A model generated the notes under the pieces. That model saw only the letters and a list, made by a program, of their open reading frames with translations, did no database searches and was not told the DNA's origin. From Haloterrigena turkmenica DSM 5511 (GTDB lineage: Archaea > Halobacteriota > Halobacteria > Halobacteriales > Natrialbaceae): 64,000 bases of DNA. Position numbers and translations under genes: made by a program. Numbering within the stretch: position 1 is the first letter of the stretch; the number at the start of each line of letters is the position of its first letter. Below are positions 52,204-61,532 of the stretch, one piece after another. Where the stretch lies: contig NC_013743.1 of assembly GCF_000025325.1 (NCBI RefSeq), positions 3,472,001 to 3,536,000 on the forward strand, given 5' to 3'.

Positions 52204-53379
52204 TCACGTCCCCAGCTCCGATTCGGGCGCGCGGTCGTGTTCCGGTTCGACCTCCGCTTTCGTTTCGTGGATCTCCTGCAGCTTCATGATGTACGTGTAG
52301 CTGTCGGCGTGATCCTCGGCGGTCAGTTCCTCCGGCGTCGAGCCCGGATCGACGTGCATGTCCAGATCCGGACCGCTGAGGACGTCCTCGAGATGCGTCT
52401 TGACGTCCTCGCCGATCCAACCGATCTCGGCGTAGTAGGAGATCGCTCGCAGCGTCGCGGCCGAGCCGCCGGTCCGAACCAGCCGGGTGAGCCACTCGAA
52501 GACGATGATGTCCGTCGCGTACGTGTCCGCGAGCGTCGACAGAGTCGCGTCGTCCGGATCGTCCTCGGAGTCGTCAGCGTCGCTCGAGTCAGTTCCGACG
52601 CCCGCATCGGTTCCGGCGGCGTCGCTCGTCGTCTCGGGCTCGTCGACGCTTTCGGTCGCCTGCACTTCGACGCGCGTATCGTTCTCGTCGACGTCGTCCT
52701 CGTCGAACGCGATCCGCTCGCCGCCCGAGGACTGCGTCGCCGCGGCGTCCTCGATCACGCCCTTGAGGTCGTCGAACGAGACCGTCTCGTCGCTCGCCGT
52801 CGAATCGGCGGCGAGTCGGCTCTCGATTCCCGGCGCGCTCGAGGACCCGTCGCGGCGCTTCTCGTCCTCGCCGAAGACGCCGAAGCCGTTCTGGGCCTCG
52901 CCCTCGCCGGTAAACGGGTTCACGTCGTCGGTCACCTGATCGTAGACGCCCAGCAGGCGCTGGACGCGGTCGTTCATCTCCTCGACCTGCTCGGCGACGT
53001 GTTGCTGTGAGTCCTGAACCGATCCCAGCTCGGTTTCCTTGTCCTGGAGTTCCTCCTCGAGCTCTTCGATCCGGTAGAAGAGGTCGTCGATGTCGTCCTC
53101 GTCGTCGCTCGAACCGCGGCCGAAGAAGCCGCCGCCACTGCGGCTGCCACCGTCACCGCTGTCGCTCTCGGTCGACTCCGGCTCAGACTCTGACGTGCCG
53201 TCGTGCGATCCCGACTCGGTCTCTCGAGACTGCCCGTCGGTCGCGGACTCGGCCTCGGGCTCGCCGCCGAACTCGTCGCTCTCCTCCCGTCGCTGCTCGC
53301 GCTGGCGGCCCCGGCGACCGCCGCTGTTCGTGAGGAAGTCTTCGATGAGTTCGCGGAGGGATGCGAGTCCGAAATTCAT
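52204..53379 (-). CDS. arlCE: ArlCE fusion protein (archaellum cytosolic ring)
   Basis: 391 residues. An N-terminal helix (FGLASLRELIEDFL) is followed by a long charged, disordered acidic segment (about 20-85), a coiled coil (IDDLFYRIEELEEELQDKETELGSVQDSQQHV seen in the RIEELEEELQDKETELG piece), and a C-terminal FlaD/E domain (about 285-370, FEWLTRLVRTGGSAATLRAISYYAEIGW). This is the haloarchaeal fused form of ArlC and ArlE that forms a ring around the motor and links it to chemotaxis. First large gene of the arl operon. ATG 53379; a GTG six bases before is also possible. Confidence 0.88.
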   Translation of the reverse strand: MNFGLASLRELIEDFLTNSGGRRGRQREQRREESDEFGGEPEAESATDGQSRETESGSHDGTSESEPESTESDSGDGGSRSGGGFFGRGSSDDEDDIDDLFYRIEELEEELQDKETELGSVQDSQQHVAEQVEEMNDRVQRLLGVYDQVTDDVNPFTGEGEAQNGFGVFGEDEKRRDGSSSAPGIESRLAADSTASDETVSFDDLKGVIEDAAATQSSGGERIAFDEDDVDENDTRVEVQATESVDEPETTSDAAGTDAGVGTDSSDADDSEDDPDDATLSTLADTYATDIIVFEWLTRLVRTGGSAATLRAISYYAEIGWIGEDVKTHLEDVLSGPDLDMHVDPGSTPEELTAEDHADSYTYIMKLQEIHETKAEVEPEHDRAPESELGT

Positions 53380-53385
53380 TGTCAC

Positions 53386-53499
53386 CTACACGCGGTCGTA
53401 ACTCGAGGGGACGCTCGTCGCGGTCGACTCGAGGGCGGGAACCGACTCGAGGACGCCGACAACGGGCGGCGTGTCCCCAGTTACACGTTGCAGACTCAT
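53386..53499 (-). CDS. Candidate 37-residue protein upstream of arlCE
   Basis: A 37-codon frame on the minus strand: starts SLQRVTGDTPPVVGVLESVP and ends SSYDRV, stop TAG at 53386-53388. A strong ribosome binding site (GAGGAG) stands 5-6 bases before its ATG at 53499, and its stop is only 6 bases from the arlCE ATG. So it may be translated and coupled to arlCE. No similarity is recognised. It could also be a chance frame in a leader. Confidence 0.4.
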   Translation of the reverse strand: MSLQRVTGDTPPVVGVLESVPALESTATSVPSSYDRV

Positions 53500-53858
53500 A
53501 CTACTCCTCAGTAGCGGGTAGGGTCCTAAAGGTGTACGCTCGAGTTCGCGCCGCGTTTCGAGTCGTGAGTCGAGTCTCGATACGCCGCCCGAAATGGTAC
53601 AGAGCTTGATAGTCCGACTATTCGTTGTCCCGACCGGGGTGCATCCCCAGATACTGTGATGCCAACGTACTCGCCACGCGCCGACCCTCGACGGGACACG
53701 ACCGACGTCCCGTCGCCACGCCCGCGGAGGGAGCGACGGGCTCGGCCCGTCAGGTCGGCGAGGAGTGTTCGCGTGGACGGTGTCCACGGGGGCGCTCGAG
53801 CGTGTCGCGCGCAGTGTGACACGTGGTGGACGAGTCCGGCATACAGGGTGTACGCATT
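53500..53858. other. Divergent regulatory region between arl operon and archaellins
   Basis: 359 bases without a gene. It must hold the promoters for the leftward arl operon and the rightward archaellin operon. The inverted repeats CGTGGAC/GTCCACG with loop GGT (53772-53788) and a GTGTC...GACAC pair (about 53800-53822) are visible. I see no clear TATA box at normal spacing before the archaellin ATG at 53859, so its leader may be long. Confidence 0.45.
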
Positions 53859-54464
53859 ATGTTCGAAGCAATAACAGACAACGAAGAACGTGGCCAGGTG
53901 GGTATCGGTACCCTCATCGTGTTCATCGCGATGGTGCTGGTTGCGGCGATTGCGGCAGGAGTATTGATTAATACGGCTGGGGTCTTGCAGAGCCAGGCAT
54001 CGAATACCGGCTCCGAAACGCAGGAAGAAGTCGCAAACCAGATCGACGTCGTCCACGCGGTCGGTAACGTTTCCGCGAACGATGCAGTCGACCAGATCAA
54101 CCTGACGATCAAGAAGTCGGCCGGATCGAACGCGATCGATCTCACCTCGACGACTATTCAGTATACGAGTGATGATAAAGCGGTAACGCTGACTCACGGC
54201 GGGAACAACGTGAGTAACGCCAGCGATACTGACTTCATCACGAACGGAGTGAACGGCTATAACGACGATTCACTTACTGACACTGAACAACGAGTCATAA
54301 TTACGATCAATGCCGACGCGATCGAAGGCACCGGTAATGGTGATAGCGGGCTTCAAGGTGGCGACGACGCAACTGTCAAACTGATCGACCAGTCCGGTGC
54401 ACAGTACACCTACGGTGTGAGCGTGCCGAGTACCTTCGGCGATAAGACCATCGTGGAGGTCTGA
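53859..54464 (+). CDS. arlA1: Archaellin 1
   Basis: 201-residue filament subunit. The prepilin-like leader ends in NEERG, with cleavage expected before [10 protein letters not shown], then the hydrophobic filament core helix ([16 protein letters not shown]). The surface part is a beta domain with several N-glycosylation sequons (NVS, NLT, NVS, NAS). The last 25 residues ([19 protein letters not shown]) are nearly shared with archaellin 2. The start ATG 53859 gives a 12-residue leader; an earlier one is not needed. Cotranscribed with archaellin 2, three bases apart. Confidence 0.93.
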   Translation: MFEAITDNEERGQVGIGTLIVFIAMVLVAAIAAGVLINTAGVLQSQASNTGSETQEEVANQIDVVHAVGNVSANDAVDQINLTIKKSAGSNAIDLTSTTIQYTSDDKAVTLTHGGNNVSNASDTDFITNGVNGYNDDSLTDTEQRVIITINADAIEGTGNGDSGLQGGDDATVKLIDQSGAQYTYGVSVPSTFGDKTIVEV

Positions 54465-54467
54465 AGT

Positions 54468-55085
54468 ATGTTCGAGAATCTAACGGACGATGACGCCCGC
54501 GGTCAAGTTGGTATCGGTACTCTCATCGTGTTCATCGCGATGGTACTCGTCGCAGCGATCGCAGCAGGTGTCCTCATCAACACGGCTGGTGTCCTACAGA
54601 GTCAGGCATCCAATACCGGCTCCGAGACCCAAGAAGAAGTCGCGAATCAGATCGATGTCGTCCATGCGGTCGGCATGACCGACGGTGCCGACAACGTCAC
54701 GTCGCTCAATCTGACTATTAAGAAATCTGCCGGGTCGAACGCCATCGATATGACGTCAGCGACCGTCCAATACACCAGTAATAACGAGGACATTGCACTC
54801 ACGTTCAACGAGAGCGCAAATGCCTCGGTAGATGGTGGGTTAACTGACGCGAACGAAACGAAATTCGGAACGAAAAGCCTTACCAGTAATAACGACGGTG
54901 AATCGCTCATCGAGACGAGTGAACGAATGGAGATCCATATCGATACTAAAGCAATCGAATCTGGTAATGGGTTACCCTCTGGTTCGGAAGCCACTATCAA
55001 AATCATCGACCAGTCCGGTGCACAGTACACCTACGGTGTGAGTGTTCCGTCGACGTTCGGTGACAAGAGCGTCGTCGAGGTCTAA
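54468..55085 (+). CDS. arlA2: Archaellin 2
   Basis: 205-residue filament subunit starting 3 bases after archaellin 1. The first mature 58 residues (from [10 protein letters not shown] to VVHAVG) are identical in protein to archaellin 1, while the central surface domain differs. Sequons NVT, NLT, NES, NAS and NET are present. C-terminal [20 protein letters not shown] is again shared. Either a second major subunit or a hook/terminal component, as in other haloarchaea with paired archaellins. Confidence 0.93.
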   Translation: MFENLTDDDARGQVGIGTLIVFIAMVLVAAIAAGVLINTAGVLQSQASNTGSETQEEVANQIDVVHAVGMTDGADNVTSLNLTIKKSAGSNAIDMTSATVQYTSNNEDIALTFNESANASVDGGLTDANETKFGTKSLTSNNDGESLIETSERMEIHIDTKAIESGNGLPSGSEATIKIIDQSGAQYTYGVSVPSTFGDKSVVEV

Positions 55086-55110
55086 CCACCTCACCCACGA
55101 CTGACAACCA

Positions 55111-55548
55111 ATGACCCCCGATTCACTCGAGCACGACGACGGCGTCCTCGCCCCCGACGAGCTGCAGTTGGAAGACGATCACGTCGACGCGTTGGGCGAG
55201 AACCGTTATCTGGTTCGATCGGGATCCGATTCGAAGCGCACGGAAATGTCTGCGGCCCTTGAGGCCGCAGACGTACCGCCAGCGGACGACGCGTCCGCCG
55301 AGGGTGCAGACGGCGAGACTGACGATCACGTACGCACGGATCACGCACTCGCCGACGCACCCGAACCGCACGGGGTCGATATCACGTTGAAAACCGACGG
55401 GGAGATCGCACACCACCGCGCGACGTCGAACGACGTCCGCGAGGTGTTCGTAGACCTCCTGACCTGGTACGCGAGCCAGCTCGACGACGACATGACGCCC
55501 GGCGAAGCGCTGCAGGTCATGCTGGCCGCGTCCGATCTCGAGGTCTGA
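55111..55548 (+). CDS. Archaellum-locus protein of unknown function
   Basis: 145 residues, very acidic. The N-terminal half looks disordered (DGVLAPDELQLEDDHVDALGE); the C-terminal half (about 80-145) is a compact domain with VDITLKTDGEIAHHRATSNDVREVFVDLLTWYASQL. No known motif. It lies 25 bases after archaellin 2 in the same direction, so it is likely cotranscribed and a motility-linked protein by context only. Confidence 0.72.
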   Translation: MTPDSLEHDDGVLAPDELQLEDDHVDALGENRYLVRSGSDSKRTEMSAALEAADVPPADDASAEGADGETDDHVRTDHALADAPEPHGVDITLKTDGEIAHHRATSNDVREVFVDLLTWYASQLDDDMTPGEALQVMLAASDLEV

Positions 55549-55835
55549 TCGCCGTCGGCGCCACACACAAACAGGGAATACAGGAATACGGCGTGTCTCG
55601 TTTCGATGGAGTGTGGATTTTCCGTTCCACTCGCGGATTGCGATCAGACGGGTGACGAACGTTCTGTTGTTACAGTCCATTCATCGGACCGCTACTGGCT
55701 AGTTGGCGCTGAAGGTCCGTCTCACGAACTCTCCGACAGCGCGTCGCTCGAGTCGACTCGCGACGCGAGTCAGTCCACGACTCAGCGCTCGATATCGTCC
55801 GGGTCTTTTTGCGGGTTCCGGCGAGACCGACTCGT

Positions 55836-56564
55836 ATGCCAACCGACCCCTCCAGCGACCCGTCACGACGGCAGTTCCTCGGTGCGGCCGCCGGAACCGC
55901 CGCGACGGTCGCGACCGCCGGCTGCCTCGGCGCCCTCGCCGGCGACTCATCGGGAATGACGCGAATCGAATCCGAAGACCCCTCCGACCCCCGCGAGGGA
56001 TCGCCCGGCGAGTTCTACTACTTCCTCGAGGAGAACGACATCGAGGTCGACGAACTGCTGCGCGACGGCGACGAACTCTATCTGACCTATCGCACCGGGG
56101 CCGAGACAGTCGAGGAGTCGGACGAGGAAATCACGATCGTCTACGAGGTCTACAAGCGAGCGCTGATCCAGCGCGGGTCGTCGGTCGAGTTTCTCTACGC
56201 CGAGATTTCGAACCCGTTCGACGGACAGGCGCTGGGCTGGGGAATCAACACCGAGTGGGTCCACAAGTACGATGATCCCAACGGGGACGACTCGAGCGGT
56301 GAGTCGTCGATCGCCGACGACGTCGATTCCGAACCCGGTAACGACTCGAGCGAAGCCGTCGGGAACGAAACGGACAGCGGCGGTATCGATATGGCCCAGG
56401 TCACGCTCTGGAACAACATCATGAACTCGAAAGTCTACGACTCCGATTTCGAGGACAACGGGTCCGAATCCGGGGACGGTGAGCTCGAATCCGAAAACGG
56501 CGCCTCGGAATCCGATCTCGACAACGATACCGAGTCCGAAGCGAACGACTCCGACGGAAGCTAA
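55836..56564 (+). CDS. Tat-exported lipoprotein of unknown function
   Basis: 242 residues. The N-terminus SRRQFLGAAAGTAATVATAGCLG combines a twin-arginine motif with a lipobox (TAGC), the usual haloarchaeal export route with lipid anchoring outside the cell. The mature part begins acidic and contains a folded domain (GEFYYFLEENDIEVDELL, ITIVYEVYKRALIQRGS, LGWGINTEWV). The last 60 residues are a Ser/Glu/Asp-rich tail. Ligand or role unknown. The ATG is placed to give a normal signal; a T-rich box (TCTTTTTGC) lies at about 55803-55811. Confidence 0.8.
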   Translation: MPTDPSSDPSRRQFLGAAAGTAATVATAGCLGALAGDSSGMTRIESEDPSDPREGSPGEFYYFLEENDIEVDELLRDGDELYLTYRTGAETVEESDEEITIVYEVYKRALIQRGSSVEFLYAEISNPFDGQALGWGINTEWVHKYDDPNGDDSSGESSIADDVDSEPGNDSSEAVGNETDSGGIDMAQVTLWNNIMNSKVYDSDFEDNGSESGDGELESENGASESDLDNDTESEANDSDGS

Positions 56565-56756
56565 CCGAGACGGCAGTCGAGGCCGAACTATGGGTCGGCT
56601 CGGACTCGAAAACACACGTCCTCTCGAGTAACAGCTTCGACCGAGAGCGGTTTCGACCGCATCGATCCGCGATCCGCTTGGGCAGCGGCTTCGAACTTCG
56701 AATCGCGCTCGCTCTGGATGAGGTCCTTTTTCCACCTCGAGTGCCGACTGCAAGGC

Positions 56757-57191
56757 ATGACCGACGCACGCGAGGAATTTCTGGCTGGCGAGCGGCCCGA
56801 TGACGTGGCACTGTTTCTGGCCGACTCGTACGTCTCCGACGACCGCTTGGCGGAGTTCGGCGAGCGCGTCGAGGACGGCGTTCTGATCGTCGTCGACGGC
56901 GAGAGCGGCCGCAACGCCTTCGAGGCGGCGACCGGCACGCAGGCGATGCAGTTCGCAAAGTCCGCGATGGAACTCGAGGGGATCATCGACGACGACCTCA
57001 CCGGCGGCCAGTGTCCGGAGGCGCCGGCCGACGAGGACCACGCGGTCCAGTTCGTCTTCGCCTTCGCCGAGGAACAGAACGAGGACGTCGGCGGCATCTA
57101 CGCCGAGGGCGACGTCGTGCACGCGTACGCGCGGTGTACGTGCGGGACGGCGTACTCGGACAAGTGGAACGTTCCCACCGCCGCCGACTGA
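56757..57191 (+). CDS. DUF5807-type conserved haloarchaeal protein
   Basis: 144 residues. Blocks DVALFLADSYVSDDRLAEFG, RVEDGVLIVVDGESGRNAFE and C-terminal YARCTCGTAYSDKWNV with a CxC pair are those of the haloarchaeal family annotated DUF5807. No catalytic residues are evident; the cysteine pair could bind a metal. Start at ATG 56757 rather than 13 codons upstream because the family begins with TDAREEFLAG. Single gene. Confidence 0.8.
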   Translation: MTDAREEFLAGERPDDVALFLADSYVSDDRLAEFGERVEDGVLIVVDGESGRNAFEAATGTQAMQFAKSAMELEGIIDDDLTGGQCPEAPADEDHAVQFVFAFAEEQNEDVGGIYAEGDVVHAYARCTCGTAYSDKWNVPTAAD

Positions 57192-57267
57192 CTCCGCGGG
57201 GCGGCCCACACGCGGGTTTCAGCGGTAGGGCGCAGGCTTTTGCGGCCCGCACGGCTAGAGTCGGAGT

Positions 57268-57963
57268 ATGAGCTCGTTCGAAACGCCACACGAGACCGGT
57301 CGGGGATTCGGCCTCTCGAGTCGAGAGGTGCGGGTGATCGGCGGCGCGAGCATCCTGATGGCGATCAACGTCGCAGTGATGTACGCCATCGCGACGACGC
57401 CGCTGGCACAGGTCAACGAGTACCTGTTCGCGGCCCCGATCATCGGCGCGGTCGTCTACGGCGCGGCGATCATGGCCGGCCAGTACGTCGCCCAGCGAGG
57501 GGTCGAGGGCGGGGATATGGGAATCGCCTTCGTCGGAATGGTACTCTTACAACTCGCGTTCGGGATCTTCGGGGCGGGCGTGCTCCGTTTTGCCCCGCGG
57601 GAGAGTCAGCTGACGATCCTCGGGATAACGGCGGTCGTCGTCGCCCTCATGACCGCCGGGATCTCCGGCTACGTCTACGCGCGCTCGAAGACGTTCGAGA
57701 GCTGGGGGACGTACGCGGGCTACGCGTTCATCGGCGGGCTCGGCGCGATCCTGATCGGCACGTTCGTCCAGCCCGTCCTGCTGGCCGGCTTCGCGCTGAT
57801 CTTCCTCGGCTTCCTGCTCCGGCTGGGGTACGAAATCTGGCAGGTGCGGGACCACCGCAACGCCTCGGTCGCGCTCCAGACGATCGGCGTCTACGTCGCC
57901 GTCGCTGGCGTCTTCGTCCACGTGCTACAGCTCGTGATGCGGTACGCGGGATCGCGGAGCTGA
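57268..57963 (+). CDS. Seven-helix membrane protein
   Basis: 231 residues with about seven hydrophobic helices (starting VIGGASILMAINVAVMYAIA, then APIIGAVVYGAAIMAG). The even spacing and the Gly-rich helices recall Bax-inhibitor-1/YccA-like proteins, which modulate proteases or leak ions, but no diagnostic motif confirms this. It has a short polar N-terminus and a C-terminal LQLVMRYAG helix. Stand-alone gene convergent with the histidine kinase. Confidence 0.65.
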   Translation: MSSFETPHETGRGFGLSSREVRVIGGASILMAINVAVMYAIATTPLAQVNEYLFAAPIIGAVVYGAAIMAGQYVAQRGVEGGDMGIAFVGMVLLQLAFGIFGAGVLRFAPRESQLTILGITAVVVALMTAGISGYVYARSKTFESWGTYAGYAFIGGLGAILIGTFVQPVLLAGFALIFLGFLLRLGYEIWQVRDHRNASVALQTIGVYVAVAGVFVHVLQLVMRYAGSRS

Positions 57964-57978
57964 GACGCCGATTGAACG

Positions 57979-59331
57979 TTAGTCGCGGCTCCGCGAGTCG
58001 GATTTCGCCGGTGACGCGGCGTGGTCGGACGCGTCTGCGTCCGCCGACGCGTCGGCGGACGGCAGCGTGAGCGAAAACGTCGAGCCCTCGCCGGGCTCGG
58101 AGTCGACCCAGATCTCGCCGCCGACAGACTCGCTTCGCTCGTCCGTCGAGCCCGGCCTCTCGCTGTCCGGCCGGACGCCGTGGCGCTCGACGATCCGCTG
58201 GCAGAGTGCCAGTCCGATTCCCGACCCGCTCTGTTCCTCGCTCGAGTGGAGCCGCTGGAAGATTTCGAAGATTCGGTCCTGATCGTCGGTCGGGATCCCC
58301 GGCCCCTCGTCGCTGACCGAGATCCGCCACGCCGACGCCGCGTCCGTGTCCGTGTCTATGTCCGACGTTTCGGGCGTTGCCGCGATATGGATGCGTGGGG
58401 GCTCGCCACCCGAATACTCGATCGCGTTCGCCAGCAGGTTCTGGAACACCTGCCGGAGCTGGCTCTCGTCGCCGGCGACGGCGGGCAACGGCTCCCGCGT
58501 GAGGTCGGCGTCTTCCTCCTCGAGTTTGAACTGGAGGTCCGCGAGCACGTCGTCGAGGATGGCCTCGAGGTCGACAGTATCGAACGCGCCGCCCTGCGTT
58601 TCGACCCGCGAGTACTCCAGCAGCGCGTCGATCGTCGTGTCCATCCGATCGGCGCCGTCGCGGGCGAACGCGAGGAACTCCTCGCCGTCGTCGTCGAACT
58701 CGTCGGCGTACCGATCCTCGAGGAGGTCGAGGTAGCTCGTCACCATCCGGAGCGGTTCCTGCAGGTCGTGGGAGGCGGCGTAGGCGAACTGTTCGAGCTG
58801 TTCGTTCGACGCCTCGAGTTCTTCGACCGTCTCCTCGAGGCGCTGCTCGGTCCGCTTCAGCGCCTCGTTTTGCTCCTCGAGCGCGGCGGCCTGGATGAGC
58901 GCCTGTGCCTCGTGGACGCCGATCGCCAGTCCCGCGACGGAGCCGATCGCTAAGAAGACGGCCTGGGTCCCGAACGTGAACTGGACCTCGACGCCGGGAT
59001 GGAGGACGCGAAGGCCGAGGGCGATTCCCATGACGGTGACGCCGACGACGACCCACAGCAAGATCCGCGGATAGTACGCGGCGTCGATAGACGTCTTCGG
59101 CAACCAGAGCCCGATATACAGCAGCACGATTCCGAAGGAACCGACCAGCAGCAGATCGAGGATCGCTTCCAGCAGGATCCCGTTCCCGGCCATCGTGACG
59201 ATCGAGTTACCGACTGCGACGAGCACCAGGAGCGCGCCCAGCGCGGAGAGCCCTCGGAGCCAGTTGCGCGTATCTCCCAGCGACGACTCGAGAATCGCGT
59301 CGGACCCGGATTCGATGGACTCCCCAACCAT
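57979..59331 (-). CDS. Membrane histidine kinase
   Basis: 450 residues. Four to five membrane helices (about 25-140) form the sensor part, followed by a coiled coil (EEQNEALKRTEQRLEETVEEL). Phosphoacceptor motif ASHDLQEPLRMV with the histidine, then the N box NLLANAIEYS, G1 SDEGPGIP and F/G2 box FQRLH...GSGIGLALC. Such kinases often lack a linked response regulator, as here. The upstream gene encodes a Bat-type regulator on the same strand, so cotranscription is possible. An acidic tail follows. Confidence 0.88.
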   Translation of the reverse strand: MVGESIESGSDAILESSLGDTRNWLRGLSALGALLVLVAVGNSIVTMAGNGILLEAILDLLLVGSFGIVLLYIGLWLPKTSIDAAYYPRILLWVVVGVTVMGIALGLRVLHPGVEVQFTFGTQAVFLAIGSVAGLAIGVHEAQALIQAAALEEQNEALKRTEQRLEETVEELEASNEQLEQFAYAASHDLQEPLRMVTSYLDLLEDRYADEFDDDGEEFLAFARDGADRMDTTIDALLEYSRVETQGGAFDTVDLEAILDDVLADLQFKLEEEDADLTREPLPAVAGDESQLRQVFQNLLANAIEYSGGEPPRIHIAATPETSDIDTDTDAASAWRISVSDEGPGIPTDDQDRIFEIFQRLHSSEEQSGSGIGLALCQRIVERHGVRPDSERPGSTDERSESVGGEIWVDSEPGEGSTFSLTLPSADASADADASDHAASPAKSDSRSRD

Positions 59332-59396
59332 TACAGTTCACATAGAAGCCTGCAATGTTCAGGGGTACTTTTGGGTATACAACCCACTTAAGTACG

Positions 59397-60056
59397 CTAC
59401 TGAGAGCGAGTCGATATCTCGGCGAGTGTGCTCCCGACGAGCCGGTCGATACCGCGCCGAAGGCGAGAGGCGACGGCCTGTTGGGTGATCCCGAGTTCGT
59501 CGCCCAGTTCCGCCATGGTCACGTCCCGCGGTGAGTTGAAGTAGCCGCGTTCGTAGGCGAGGAGCACGGCCTCCTGCTGTGGCTCGGTCAACGCGGCCTC
59601 GGCCTCGGTTTCGATCGGCGTGAGCGCGTGCAGTTTCGTCAGCGTGATCGGGATGTCGAGTTCGCGACAGCGCTGCTGAAAGTCGGCGATGTCGGCCCGA
59701 TCGTCGCCGCGTACGTCAAACGTCCACTCTCGGTTCGTCCCGATCGCTTTCACGAGTGGAAGCTTCGTTTCCGTCAGCGTACTCAACACGCCGGCGTACT
59801 CGAGCGACCACTCGACGCGCAACAGGTACTCGTCCGCGACGGAATCGATCAATTCGATCTCGACGACGCCGGGATGGTCGTCGAAGGCGTCCTCGATGTC
59901 GTCGACGGGCGTTCCTCGCACCCAGAAGTAGGGAACAACCACGTCCCGCGCCGGGATCATGCGCTCCAGTTCGATCGTCACGTCCGGCAGCCGTTCGAAT
60001 ACGCTCCCCAGCGGGAACTGATCGGACGGCACCGTAAACGTCGCTTCGGTTGCCAT
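59397..60056 (-). CDS. Bat-type HTH-10 transcriptional regulator
   Basis: 219 residues. The C-terminal 60 residues form the HTH_10 domain: ALTEPQQEAVLLAYERGYFNSPRDVTMAELGDELGITQQAVASRLRRG, seen in the ERGYFNSPRDV piece. The N-terminal 150 residues are the ligand-binding-like domain of the Bat family (VDDIEDAFDDHPGV, SVADEYLLRVEW). Members regulate bacteriorhodopsin, metal and stress genes in haloarchaea. It lies 65 bases upstream of the histidine kinase on the same strand. A GTG two codons earlier is possible. Confidence 0.87.
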   Translation of the reverse strand: MATEATFTVPSDQFPLGSVFERLPDVTIELERMIPARDVVVPYFWVRGTPVDDIEDAFDDHPGVVEIELIDSVADEYLLRVEWSLEYAGVLSTLTETKLPLVKAIGTNREWTFDVRGDDRADIADFQQRCRELDIPITLTKLHALTPIETEAEAALTEPQQEAVLLAYERGYFNSPRDVTMAELGDELGITQQAVASRLRRGIDRLVGSTLAEISTRSQ

Positions 60057-60146
60057 ACTCACTGGAAAGAATCCGACTATGGATAACGCTGGTCGTCTGC
60101 CCGGACAGGCTCGAGCGAACGGCCGATGCCGTTACTCGCCGTCGAC

Positions 60147-61412
60147 TCAGTCGTCGCCGTCCTCGCGCTCGTCCGCGACGACCTCGCGGAACGCGTCGAG
60201 GATGACCTGCTTCGTCACGGCGCCGCGAGAGGTCCAGTGGGTCGCGTAGTCGAGCATGTCGTCGTAGATGTCGGGTTTGCAGCCGGCGGCCTTGGGGTGG
60301 CCGCCGCCGTTGACCTTCCCCGCGACCTCGTGGCAGCGGTCGAATTCGTCCGTTCCGCGGATCGAGGCCGAGCCGGCGGGTTTGACGACGACCGAGGCGT
60401 CGGCGCCCTGCTCTCGCATCCCCTCGGCGACCTCGTTTTGCGAACAGCGGCCGTAGGTGACCCCGACCGTGTAGCCGCCGATCTCGCGGAACTCCGCGCG
60501 GCCCAGCGCTCGATCGATCAGAGCCTCTTTCTCCTCGCGGCGCTCGGCGAGGTAGGTCTGTACCCACTCGGGGAGGTCGACGCCGTACTCGCGGACGACC
60601 TCGACGTACTCCGCCGGATCGGTCCAGTAGGCGTAATCGGCCAGATCGTCGCTGCGCGGATCCTCGCGCAGCCAGAGGTCGTGGTCCCGTGTCACGGCGG
60701 CCAGTTCCTCGTACATCGGCGAGAACTCGTACTCGAGCGACCGGTAGACGACATCGGCCGAACACTCCTCGTCGGAGTCGCCGACGACGAGGTCGACGCC
60801 GGCGTCGCGGACCGCCTGCGCCACGTCGTCGTTCCACTGGTGGTGGTCGTACCACGAGACGCGGTCGGCGGTCTCGAGGGCCGCATCGAGTTCTTCCTCG
60901 ACGTACTCGTATCTGTCCGGCGCGAGGTCACAGACGAAGAGGTCGATCCCCTCCTCGCCGAACTCGGCGACGCGAGCCAGCGCGTCCTCGACGTCGTGGG
61001 GGCTAGCGGGAAGCAGGGCCACTTCGTGGGGCGTGGGCTCGGGCTCCTCAAGCGGATCGACGGCGTCGCCGGCGAGGCCCGCCGCCGCTTCGTCGGCGTC
61101 GTCGACGGCATCGGCCGCGTCCGTTGCGTCGGTCGGCACGTCGGCGTCAGTAGATTCGTCAGCGTCGTCCTTGTCGTCGGGTTCCGGCACGTTCCGTACG
61201 TCGTCGTAGGCCTCGCGAAGCAGGGCGACGCAGGCCAGCCCGTCCGCGTCGGGGTCGGCGATGACGGCGACCTCGGCGCCCTCGAGGGCGGCCGCGGCCT
61301 GCTCGTCCTCGACGTCCTCCTCGAGCGTATCGGGTAGGAAGAAACCGGTTCCCGGGAGCACGGACTTGCGGGCGAGCGGGAGATCGCCGCTGTCGATGAG
61401 ATCTTCGTCCAT
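60147..61412 (-). CDS. DHH-family phosphoesterase
   Basis: 421 residues. The DHH motifs are IADPDADGLACVALL (Asp53, 55, 57) and WYDHHQW (189-191) with VCDLAPDRY between. The C-terminal DHHA1-like part ends in NGGGHPKAAGC. Members include RecJ-like nucleases and nanoRNA/cyclic dinucleotide phosphodiesterases. An acidic insert with a TDATDAADAVDDADEAA run (about 75-130) is a halophile-type loop. Stand-alone gene. Which substrate is used cannot be told. Confidence 0.85.
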   Translation of the reverse strand: MDEDLIDSGDLPLARKSVLPGTGFFLPDTLEEDVEDEQAAAALEGAEVAVIADPDADGLACVALLREAYDDVRNVPEPDDKDDADESTDADVPTDATDAADAVDDADEAAAGLAGDAVDPLEEPEPTPHEVALLPASPHDVEDALARVAEFGEEGIDLFVCDLAPDRYEYVEEELDAALETADRVSWYDHHQWNDDVAQAVRDAGVDLVVGDSDEECSADVVYRSLEYEFSPMYEELAAVTRDHDLWLREDPRSDDLADYAYWTDPAEYVEVVREYGVDLPEWVQTYLAERREEKEALIDRALGRAEFREIGGYTVGVTYGRCSQNEVAEGMREQGADASVVVKPAGSASIRGTDEFDRCHEVAGKVNGGGHPKAAGCKPDIYDDMLDYATHWTSRGAVTKQVILDAFREVVADEREDGDD

Positions 61413-61532
61413 GGCAACGACTGCGTGACGGGTCCGGAAGTAATCGCCGGTCTCGGCCGTCGAGGCGCGACGACGTCGGTCATCGAGGCGCGACGGCGTC
61501 GGTATCTCTCGTCAGCCGATCGCCAGTGCGGC

